Assembly: GCA_034430335.1 (NCBI GenBank)
Contig: DAOUES010000075.1
Coordinates: 1 to 7,791 of the forward strand
Direction: 5' to 3'
DNA: 7,791 bases
DNA from: JAFGOY01 sp034430335
Lineage (GTDB): Bacteria > Chloroflexota > Anaerolineae > Aggregatilineales > UBA3940
Part shown: positions 1 through 5,213 of the stretch, in pieces
Numbering within the stretch: position 1 is the stretch's first letter
How the letters are laid out: each line of letters starts with the position of its first letter
Translations under genes and position numbers: made by a program
The notes under the pieces: generated by a model
Told to the model about the DNA's origin: nothing
The model's input: only the letters and a program-made list of their open reading frames with translations
Databases searched by the model: none

Positions 1-226
1 AGAGTGTCGCATAACCCCTGAATGGGGGTTCAAGAAGTGAAATGAGATGCACTTCAGCCCGTTTTTTGCCCTCACCCTAAATCCCTCTCCCTCATGGAGA
101 GGGACTTAATCCGGCTTGTTCACCCTTCTCCATGAGGGAGAAGGGCCGGGGATGAGGGCTTTTCGGCAGCGGTCTGATGCCGTACACGCCAGATAGAGTT
201 CACAGAAACAAGTTATGCGACATTCT
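1..226. mobile_element. MITE-like element with terminal inverted repeats
   Basis: Bases 1-15 (AGAGTGTCGCATAAC) and 212-226 (GTTATGCGACATTCT) are inverted copies matching at 14 of 15 positions. The space between holds no plausible gene but is packed with hairpins: AACCCC/GGGGTT (13-30), GAAGTG/CACTTC (34-55), the nested palindromes at 68-159, and CGGCA/TGCCG (164-182). Long matching ends around a short, structured, non-coding core fit a miniature inverted-repeat element mobilised in trans by a transposase. The left end touches the window edge, so the repeat may be longer and a target-site duplication cannot be examined. The IS family is not assigned. An inverted-repeat pair flanking a regulatory RNA or terminator cluster is the alternative. 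Confidence 0.5.
68..159. repeat. Nested palindromic repeat (REP-like)
   Basis: The outer edges pair (GCCCTCA at 68-74 with TGAGGGC at 153-159). Inside are two hairpins, CCCTCTCC/GGAGAGGG (83-103) and CCCTTCTCC/GGAGAAGGG (123-145). Their loops also match across the element: bases 89-100 are an exact 12-bp inverted copy of 127-138. The same DNA can therefore fold either as two short hairpins or as one long stem. Sequences of this CCCTCACCC/CCCTCTCCC type are known as dispersed repeats in many bacterial genomes. Its copy number here is unknown. Confidence 0.65.
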
Positions 227-279
227 CCACCTTTTCTATTTCCCATCTGACAACAGTACCGCGAATTTCGCCCGCTCCC

Positions 280-792
280 TTACTCTTCTGCACCCGGCGG
301 ATAATATTGATCCCACAGTGTCTTGAGATGCATATAAGTCTCGTCGATCCATTCCGGGATGACCCGCGTTTCGCCGACCACCGTCATATAGTTGGTATCG
401 CCCTTCCAGCGTGGAACGATATGCATGTGGAGGTGTCCGGCCACCCCTGCCCCGGCAGCCGCCCCCTGGTTGATTCCCATGTTATAGGCTTCCGGCTGAT
501 ACGCTGCCCGCAGCACGTTTACAGCTTTCTGTGCAGTCAGCATCAACCCGGCGGCGACTTCTGCGCTCAAATCTTCAAGCTGGCCGGTATGGGTGTAAGG
601 AACGACCAGTAAATGGCCGTTCGTATAGGGGTAAAGGTTCAGTGTCACAAAACAATGCTCACTCCGGTACAATACATGCTCGGCAGCATCATCGTCCGTG
701 TTCGTTTTGACACAGAAGATACATTCACTATCATTATCGGTAAGGTCGTTTTTCAAATAAGGCATACGCCAGGGTGCCCAGAGATAGTTCAT
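280..792 (-). CDS. HIT-family nucleotide hydrolase/phosphorylase
   Basis: A 170-residue cytosolic protein of the histidine-triad superfamily, in the branch related to diadenosine tetraphosphate (Ap4A) phosphorylases and hydrolases. The N-terminus MNYLWAPWRM is the family signature start. C24-x2-C27 (CIFC) is the usual metal-binding pair. NLYPYTNGHLL (52-62) is the conserved strand before the active site. The triad GHLHMHIVPRW carries H120, H122 and H124, the middle or last of which forms the nucleotidyl-enzyme intermediate in relatives. The reading frame stays open 50 codons further upstream, but the ATG at 792 is preferred because it gives the family N-terminus and lies downstream of a good promoter at 833-861; no clear Shine-Dalgarno sequence precedes it. 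Exact substrate (Ap4A, ADP-sugar or AMP conjugates) is not decidable from sequence. Confidence 0.9.
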   Translation of the reverse strand: MNYLWAPWRMPYLKNDLTDNDSECIFCVKTNTDDDAAEHVLYRSEHCFVTLNLYPYTNGHLLVVPYTHTGQLEDLSAEVAAGLMLTAQKAVNVLRAAYQPEAYNMGINQGAAAGAGVAGHLHMHIVPRWKGDTNYMTVVGETRVIPEWIDETYMHLKTLWDQYYPPGAEE

Positions 793-832
793 GAGGAATT
801 CGTTCCGATTGAATAAGCGGGCAGCTTCTCTG

Positions 833-861
833 ATTCTAATCATGTTCTTGCCGCCTGACAA
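833..861 (-). promoter_or_regulatory. Sigma-70-like promoter of the HIT gene
   Basis: Read on the minus strand, TTGTCA (856-861) and TAGAAT (833-838) each match the -35 and -10 consensus at five of six positions with an ideal 17-bp spacer. Transcription would begin near 826, giving a leader of roughly 34 bases before the ATG at 792. This supports the shorter start of the HIT protein, since an upstream ATG at 843 would fall inside the promoter. Confidence 0.55.
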
Positions 862-865
862 CAAA

Positions 866-894
866 TTCTTACCATCGCCAACCGGTGATATAAT
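866..894 (+). promoter_or_regulatory. Extended -10 promoter of the receiver-kinase gene
   Basis: Bases 886-894 read TGATATAAT, a perfect TG-N-TATAAT extended -10 element. The -35 position (866-871, TTCTTA) is poor, as is usual for extended -10 promoters. Transcription would start near 901, about 69 bases before the ATG at 970. It lies back to back with the HIT promoter, so one regulator could affect both. Confidence 0.5.
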
Positions 895-969
895 CGGGGT
901 GCAGTGAAGAGTACCGGGGATAGTCTCCTCTAACCCCACCATCGTTTTTCTTGTCCAGGTAGGTGACCC

Positions 970-2130
970 ATGAGTCAGCGACCACGCTGCATACTGATGG
1001 TCGATGATGATGATATCCTTCGTGCCGGTGTAAGAGACCTGCTTGAACTATCAGGCTATATCGTCTATACCGCCGCCGACGGGGTGCAGGCATTGCAGTT
1101 GTTGGAGCATATCGCCCAGCTTCCTCACCTGATCATCTCTGATATCCGCATGCCGGGTATGGACGGCTATGAGTTTCTAGACATTGTCCGGTCACGCCCC
1201 GAATGGCTGTCGATCCCGTTCATATTTCTCTCGGCCAAGGGGGAAAAGGAAGATGTCTGGCAGGGGCGTCTGCGCGGGGCCGACGATTACATCATCAAAC
1301 CCTTTGAATTTCAAGACCTCCTTGTCGCCATTCAGTCCAGCCTGAAACGCCACGAAGAACTGATCGCCGTTCAAGAAGCCCGCCTCGAATCGCTGAAAAG
1401 CCGCATCCTCCACATCATGAACCACGAGTTCCGCACGCCGCTGACCTATATCGTCGCCTACGCCGACCTGATGGCCGAGAGTCCCTCCTTCCAACACTCC
1501 GAGGAACTGCGCGGGTATATCGACGGCATCCTCCAGGGCAACGAACGCCTGACGAAATTGATCGGCAACTTCTTGATGCTCGCAGAAGTGGAAAGCGGCC
1601 TCGCCGATAAAATCTATGAACGGCGCAAAGCCCCCATCGACAACCTGGATGTGCTGCTAAAGAACAATATTGAGAAGTTCGATGAAAAGGCGAAAGCCAG
1701 AGAGGTCACCGTCAACCTGCACGCCGGGGAGTCGATTCCCACGGTCATCGGGGATGTCGTCTACCTGGAGGCGGCGCTTGAACAACTGCTCGACAACGCC
1801 ATCAAGTTTTCCCCGGCAGGGGAACATGCCGTTGTGTCCGTCTCATTGGAAAGTACAAAATCCTGGGTCAGCATCGTCATCTGCGATCAGGGGCCGGGTA
1901 TTTCCATCGAGCAGCACGAGCAGTTATTCAGCGCTTTCTACCAGATCGACCGGGACAAAAAAGAACAGGGTGGAACAGGTGCGGGCCTGGCGATTGTGAG
2001 GCACATCGCCACCATGCACGGCGGCCAGATCATATTGGAGAACTCGCCACAGGGTGGGGGATGCTGCTTCAAGTTCAACCTGCCTGCGGCGAGCGTCAGG
2101 TCGATCACTTCTCCGAGTTCACACAAGTGA
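970..2130 (+). CDS. Soluble hybrid receiver-histidine kinase
   Basis: A 386-residue cytoplasmic two-component protein with an N-terminal receiver joined to a kinase core. Receiver (about 7-125): acidic pocket D12/D13, phospho-acceptor D58 in ISDIRMPG, switch S88, and K110 in IIKPFE. A charged helix (about 124-148) leads into the HisKA dimerisation domain with H-box NHEFRTPLT (H152). The HATPase domain has N-box LEQLLDNAIKF (N276), G1 DQGPG (306-310), F-box LFSAF and G2 GGTGAGL (334-340). All catalytic motifs are intact and no membrane segment or sensor domain is visible, so the input is probably phosphorylation of the receiver by another kinase. AGGTAGGTGA (957-966) is a good ribosome binding site. 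A pseudo-receiver gene follows on the same strand; no complete DNA-binding response regulator is present nearby. Confidence 0.95.
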   Translation: MSQRPRCILMVDDDDILRAGVRDLLELSGYIVYTAADGVQALQLLEHIAQLPHLIISDIRMPGMDGYEFLDIVRSRPEWLSIPFIFLSAKGEKEDVWQGRLRGADDYIIKPFEFQDLLVAIQSSLKRHEELIAVQEARLESLKSRILHIMNHEFRTPLTYIVAYADLMAESPSFQHSEELRGYIDGILQGNERLTKLIGNFLMLAEVESGLADKIYERRKAPIDNLDVLLKNNIEKFDEKAKAREVTVNLHAGESIPTVIGDVVYLEAALEQLLDNAIKFSPAGEHAVVSVSLESTKSWVSIVICDQGPGISIEQHEQLFSAFYQIDRDKKEQGGTGAGLAIVRHIATMHGGQIILENSPQGGGCCFKFNLPAASVRSITSPSSHK

Positions 2131-2145
2131 TTTTCCTCCAGCCTG

Positions 2146-2170
2146 GCCGGATCAGGGATTCCGGCGTTTT
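2146..2170 (+). terminator. Rho-independent terminator of the kinase gene
   Basis: GCCGGA (2146-2151) pairs with TCCGGC (2160-2165) around an 8-base loop, followed directly by GTTTT. It starts 16 bases after the kinase stop codon. The stem is short (6 bp) but entirely consistent with an intrinsic terminator. Confidence 0.55.
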
Positions 2171-2200
2171 CCCTGCCCGGATTCTGCCCCGGCTGGCCCG

Positions 2201-2236
2201 GTGACACTTGTCAAAATTCGTAGGGACAAATGACAC
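2201..2236. promoter_or_regulatory. Imperfect inverted repeat, possible operator
   Basis: GTGACACTTGTC (2201-2212) is an inverted match (10 of 12) to GACAAATGACAC (2225-2236) with a 12-base spacer, upstream of the pseudo-receiver gene. It resembles a dimeric regulator site. A -10-like TATACT lies at 2261-2266, but no convincing -35 stands at the right distance, so the promoter itself is uncertain. Confidence 0.25.
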
Positions 2237-2302
2237 TACGTACCGGATCAGACTAGCCGCTATACTGACTTCAATGTTTATTCAACCAATCAGCATGACA
2301 TA

Positions 2303-2343
2303 AAAAATGACCGGTCTCCTGCATTAGCTGCCCGGTCATTTTT
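2303..2343. terminator. Bidirectional terminator-like hairpin in the leader of the pseudo-receiver gene
   Basis: AAAAATGACCGG (2303-2314) and CCGGTCATTTTT (2332-2343) form a perfect 12-bp inverted repeat around a 17-base loop, with an A-tract on one side and a T-tract on the other: the form of a bidirectional intrinsic terminator. It ends only 8 bases before the ATG at 2352. The kinase gene already has a hairpin at 2146-2170, so this one may act as an attenuator or cover the start of the next gene. Confidence 0.55.
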
Positions 2344-2351
2344 CGAAACTT

Positions 2352-2744
2352 ATGGACCCAATCCATCTGCTTATCATCGATGCTAACAAGACTGTCCGCC
2401 TGGCCCTCGAAACCAGGTTAAGCAGCATTCCTGATCTCGAAATCACGGCCAGCGTGGGCAGTCTCAGCGAAGCACAATCGGCTCTTGCCCGGATCAAGCC
2501 GGATGTGGTCCTGATCGAGCCTAAGAACCTCGAAGGCGAAGGCATTGCCCTTATCAAGACGCTCACTTCGAGGCCGCAGCCGCCGCTGGTCATCGTCCTG
2601 ACCAGCTACCACGACGAAGACGAGGAGTTTGCCGTCAGCGAGATGGGAATCGACTGCTACCTCCTGAAAGAGATCGACTCGCAGGCCCTGATCGACGCGA
2701 TCCTCTCCTGCCGGAGATCGGGCGGCTCTCCCTGCCTCTCGTAA
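2352..2744 (+). CDS. Stand-alone degenerate receiver (pseudo-receiver) protein
   Basis: A 130-residue protein with the fold pattern of a response-regulator receiver: strand 1 IHLLIID (4-10), strand 3 DVVLIEPKN (51-59), strand 4 VIVLTS (80-85) and the K106 loop CYLLKEID. The phospho-acceptor Asp is replaced by E56, and the second acidic pocket residue by A11, so normal Asp phosphorylation is unlikely and a permanently active-like state is possible. T84/S85 and K106 remain. The C-terminus (SCRRSGGSPCLS) resembles the point in NarL/LuxR-type regulators where the receiver ends and the linker to the helix-turn-helix begins, but no such domain follows. It may be a truncated regulator or an adapted single-domain protein. 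No Shine-Dalgarno sequence precedes the ATG; a terminator-like hairpin ends 8 bases upstream. It could interact with the adjacent kinase. Confidence 0.85.
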   Translation: MDPIHLLIIDANKTVRLALETRLSSIPDLEITASVGSLSEAQSALARIKPDVVLIEPKNLEGEGIALIKTLTSRPQPPLVIVLTSYHDEDEEFAVSEMGIDCYLLKEIDSQALIDAILSCRRSGGSPCLS

Positions 2745-2836
2745 TCGAAACAACAGCCCTGGCGAAATAGTGCTCTGCAAACCTGAATTTTGAACAATTT
2801 TTCTGACCCATCAAGATACCTGATCCGGCACCGTAC

Positions 2837-2912
2837 GGGCGCAGCGTGCTGCGCCCCCGGTCGACCTGCGGTCGACCTATCGTCTTTAGCCCGGCGTCTT
2901 CAGCGCCGGGCT
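2837..2912. repeat. Cluster of three palindromes between convergent genes
   Basis: Three palindromes stand in a row: GGGCGCAGC/GCTGCGCCC (2837-2856, 9-bp stem), GGTCGACC repeated twice around TGC (2859-2877, each copy itself a palindrome), and AGCCCGGCG/CGCCGGGCT (2888-2912, 9-bp stem with a 7-base loop). They fill most of the 206-bp gap between the pseudo-receiver (plus) and the ABC permease (minus), where both transcripts must end. None has a strong T-run, so they may be REP-like repeats that stop or protect the transcripts. No gene is visible in this gap. Confidence 0.55.
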
Positions 2913-2950
2913 GGACAGGCGAATCATCCAAAGCCCAGGTTTACAAACTG

Positions 2951-3829
2951 CTAGAAATCCCGCTTGTTGAACACCCGCACCGTGAATAAAAGCATCACCA
3001 GGGTATAGACTACAGAATAAACGATAAATGCATCGGTGGGGCGGCTCACCACGATGAATGGGCCAAACGCCTGCATGATCGTCGATCTCCGCCCCCCTTC
3101 CTGTACCAGCGCCGACGCATACCGCCACAGCGCCTCGCTTGGCATCAACAGGCTGGAAATAATCCCTATCTGCGTTGCGACTTTGCTCTCAAGCATCGCC
3201 CCAAACTGCTCCACCCAGCCGCCCACAAAAGCCAGGCCATATACCATAAAGACGACCACGCCGTTTGCCAGCGTGCTCATCAGGCTGCTGCCCAGCATCG
3301 TCAGGCTGAGAACCACCAGGCTTTCCAGCACCAGCACGGCAACAGTCGGCACCGCCGTCGAGGTGCCATAGCCGCTGATGATCAGCGTGGAAAGCATCAC
3401 GCCTGCGGCCATCAGGATGGTAAAGACGGTCATCATCAGCCCATGCCCTAACCATTTGCCAATAACGATCTCCCAGCGGCGGATCGGCTTCGCCGCAATG
3501 GTATGGATAGTACCGGTATCAATCTCACTGGAGATCGTCCCCACCGAGGTCAATACCGTCACCACGATGACCAGGAAGCTGATCACATACAGGCCCGCCG
3601 TCATCAAGGCACTGGCAAATAACTCGCCAGGCCAACCGGTATACGCGCCCCCGGCTGCCGCAGTCCTTTCGAAATCAGTGTAGGCAAAATAAAACCCGGT
3701 TGCATACAACGCAACAAAAACGCCCCCCAGTATCAACCCCAGCCACATCATTTTACGCCGCTGCGCCTCGCGGAACGTCAACCGGGTGACAACCACGACC
3801 TGGTGAAGCGAATCGACGATACCACCCAT
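2951..3829 (-). CDS. ABC-2 type transporter membrane subunit
   Basis: A 292-residue integral membrane protein, the permease partner of the ATPase encoded just upstream. About six hydrophobic segments are visible (near 29-49, 75-97, 127-151, 160-185, 187-205 and 268-287). Between the second and third lies the motif ISSEIDTGTIHTIAAKPIRR (99-118), followed by the amphipathic WEIVIGKWLGHG. This motif is typical of the NosY-like ABC-2 branch and probably couples to the ATPase. The start is firm: the ATPase stop and this ATG overlap as TGATG, and GGAGG lies 7 bases upstream inside the ATPase gene, so translation is coupled. Relatives export lipids, polysaccharides, peptides or drugs; the substrate cannot be deduced. 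Confidence 0.92.
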   Translation of the reverse strand: MGGIVDSLHQVVVVTRLTFREAQRRKMMWLGLILGGVFVALYATGFYFAYTDFERTAAAGGAYTGWPGELFASALMTAGLYVISFLVIVVTVLTSVGTISSEIDTGTIHTIAAKPIRRWEIVIGKWLGHGLMMTVFTILMAAGVMLSTLIISGYGTSTAVPTVAVLVLESLVVLSLTMLGSSLMSTLANGVVVFMVYGLAFVGGWVEQFGAMLESKVATQIGIISSLLMPSEALWRYASALVQEGGRRSTIMQAFGPFIVVSRPTDAFIVYSVVYTLVMLLFTVRVFNKRDF

Positions 3830-4773
3830 CAGCGCACCTCCCCGGCTGCCTCTGGCCCATCCTGCATGATATTCACGAACAATTCCTCCAGCGTCAAATG
3901 CTGCGGCGACAGCGCATAGACTCGCACGCCCTGCCCCACCAGCCAGGCGTTGATCTCCGGCAGGCTTTCCTCGTCGGACAGCGTCATGCTGACGATCTTC
4001 TTGTTTTGCCGGGTGATATTGCCCCCCCAGCGCGAAAGTCCCTCGATCAGTTCATCGGATACCGGGTCGAGGCGCATTTCGACGCGCACCAGCCCCCCCG
4101 ACAGATCGTCCATCGTTCCCGCCTTGATCACCCGCCCCTGTCGGATGAACGCGACCCGGTCACAGGTCACTTCTACTTCACTCAACAGGTGGGAATTGAG
4201 AAAGACCGTCGTTCCCTCGTCGCAGGCCTCGCGGATCACGTCCCGCACCAGCCGACGTCCAAACGGATCGAGGCCGGAGGTCGGCTCGTCGAGAAAAACG
4301 ACTTCCGGGCGGGGGAGCATCGCCATTGCCAATCCGATCCGCTGGAGCATCCCCTTCGAGAAGGTCTTCAACCGCTTCGCACTCGATTCGGTCAGTCCAA
4401 CCCGTTCGATCAGCTTCGGGATTCGTTCCTTACGGTCGGCTTTTGCGATGCCGTACAACTGCCCGTGTAAATCGAGGAACTCGTCGGCCCGCATCCACTC
4501 GTGAAAACGGAAGTGCTCCGGCAGAAACCCGACCCGTTTTCGCGCCTGGGGGTCGCCGATTGGTGTTCCCAGCAGCAAACCGCCCCCGCTGGTCGGCTGC
4601 ACCAATCCCAGCAGCATTTTGATCGAGGTGGTTTTACCCGCCCCGTTCGGGCCAAGAAAGCCAAACACTTCGCCGCGCTGTACCTGCACGGTCAGCCCTT
4701 CGACGGCGACTTTCGTCTCGTTGAAGACCTTTCGTAACTCAAACGTCTCGATTGCATACCCGGCAGCAGTCAT
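3829..4773 (-). CDS. ABC transporter ATP-binding protein
   Basis: A 314-residue ATPase that powers the ABC-2 permease encoded next to it. Walker A is GPNGAGKTT (41-49); the Q-loop region reads VGFLPEHFRF (81-90), with Glu where many ABC proteins have Gln, as in other members of this subfamily; the signature is FSKGMLQR (138-145); Walker B and D-loop are VVFLDEPTSGLDP (158-170); the switch His is H195. Residues from about 229 form a C-terminal regulatory extension ending LTLEELFVNIM, usual in this CcmA/NatA-like group. The ATG at 4773 is chosen because AGAGG stands 8 bases before it; an in-frame GTG at 4782 overlaps that ribosome binding site. The protein acts at the cytoplasmic face of the membrane, probably as a homodimer with two permease copies. 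Confidence 0.95.
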   Translation of the reverse strand: MTAAGYAIETFELRKVFNETKVAVEGLTVQVQRGEVFGFLGPNGAGKTTSIKMLLGLVQPTSGGGLLLGTPIGDPQARKRVGFLPEHFRFHEWMRADEFLDLHGQLYGIAKADRKERIPKLIERVGLTESSAKRLKTFSKGMLQRIGLAMAMLPRPEVVFLDEPTSGLDPFGRRLVRDVIREACDEGTTVFLNSHLLSEVEVTCDRVAFIRQGRVIKAGTMDDLSGGLVRVEMRLDPVSDELIEGLSRWGGNITRQNKKIVSMTLSDEESLPEINAWLVGQGVRVYALSPQHLTLEELFVNIMQDGPEAAGEVR

Positions 4774-4821
4774 AAACAGCACCTCTAGATCGCAGAAAAA
4801 GTAGAAACGAACTTACAGCAA

Positions 4822-4850
4822 GCAGGGGAACAACGGCTCTGTTCCCCTGC
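4822..4850 (-). terminator. Strong hairpin between small protein gene and ABC operon
   Basis: GCAGGGGAAC (4822-4831) and GTTCCCCTGC (4841-4850) form a perfect 10-bp stem with a 9-base loop. It lies 43 bases past the stop codon of the small Cys-rich gene and 49 bases before the ATPase start. The minus-strand side after the stem (TTGCTGTAAG) is only mildly T-rich, so it may be a leaky terminator, or a transcript-stabilising or regulatory leader hairpin of the ABC genes. Confidence 0.5.
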
Positions 4851-4892
4851 ATTCTTTGTTCCCGTTTGTTCAGGTGGCAGTCAAAATCCGGG

Positions 4893-5057
4893 TCACGATT
4901 CCTGGCTGGCGAGGTATTCCTGGTAGGCTTTCCAACCGGGGCACCACTTGATATGCCAGTTCCAGAACCTTCCTATCAATGACTTCGGCTTTTCCTCAGC
5001 CTTCTTACGCATCGGGCAGGTCTCGCACCCAAATTCCTGGGCCTGTTCTTCACTCAT
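4893..5057 (-). CDS. Small Cys/Trp-rich protein, function unknown
   Basis: A 54-residue hypothetical protein. The ATG at 5057 is supported by a strong Shine-Dalgarno sequence (AGGAG, 7 bases upstream); a longer in-frame reading from 5087 would add ten residues but override that site. It has a CETCP motif (C11-x2-C14), a basic/acidic middle (MRKKAEEKPKS), and an aromatic C-terminal segment FWNWHIKWCPGWKAYQEYL with H35 and C39. The spacing C-x2-C, then H-x3-C, is that of a small zinc or iron-sulfur site. No signal peptide or long membrane segment is seen, although the W-rich helix could touch a membrane. It lies between the sigma/anti-sigma pair and the ABC exporter, all on one strand. I do not recognise the family. 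Confidence 0.75.
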   Translation of the reverse strand: MSEEQAQEFGCETCPMRKKAEEKPKSLIGRFWNWHIKWCPGWKAYQEYLASQES

Positions 5058-5080
5058 TTCTCTACTCCTGGTAAGTGTTC

Positions 5081-5107
5081 TGATCAAAGATCAATTACAG
5101 TTTATAT
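5081..5107 (-). promoter_or_regulatory. Candidate promoter and palindrome of the small gene
   Basis: On the minus strand an AT-rich -10-like TATAAA lies at about 5101-5106 with no convincing -35. Downstream, TGATC-AAA-GATCA (5081-5093) is a perfect palindrome with a 3-base centre, 24 bases before the start codon. It could be an operator in the leader. It resembles but does not match an FNR/CRP-type site, because the spacing is one base too long. Confidence 0.3.
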
Positions 5108-5190
5108 ACTTTTCTGATGCCTGTCACTTACCAGTACGAGGGCAAGGGGAAAAAGTCTCACCTCGCCCACCCGATAATACGTAATCCAGC

Positions 5191-5203
5191 GCAAGTTACT
5201 TGC
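5191..5203. repeat. Short perfect palindrome after the anti-sigma gene
   Basis: GCAAGT-T-ACTTGC is a 13-base palindrome with an odd centre, starting 11 bases beyond the anti-sigma stop codon (minus strand). It is too tight for an RNA hairpin with the full stem and has no T-run, so a protein-binding site is as likely as a terminator. It could also be chance. Confidence 0.2.
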
Positions 5204-5213
5204 CTGCCGCTGA

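Noticed and set aside
1..279. CRISPR array or tRNA gene at the left edge
   Set aside because: The repeats are inverted, not regularly spaced direct repeats, and no cloverleaf with the conserved tRNA positions can be formed.
793..942. Upstream extension of the HIT protein to a start at 942 (50 more residues)
   Set aside because: The added part lacks similarity to the family, the family N-terminus begins at MNYLWAPWRM, and a good promoter with 17-bp spacing lies inside the extension.
3898..4504. Long plus-strand open frames over the ABC ATPase
   Set aside because: They are antisense to a gene with every ABC motif in place and resemble no protein family themselves.
4774..4782. GTG start of the ABC ATPase at 4782
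   Set aside because: It would overlap the AGAGG ribosome binding site that is correctly spaced for the ATG at 4773, and adds only three residues.
5081..5096. FNR/CRP-type binding site upstream of the small gene
   Set aside because: The half-sites TTGAT and ATCAG are separated by five bases in place of four and the second half is imperfect, so assignment to that family is not supported.
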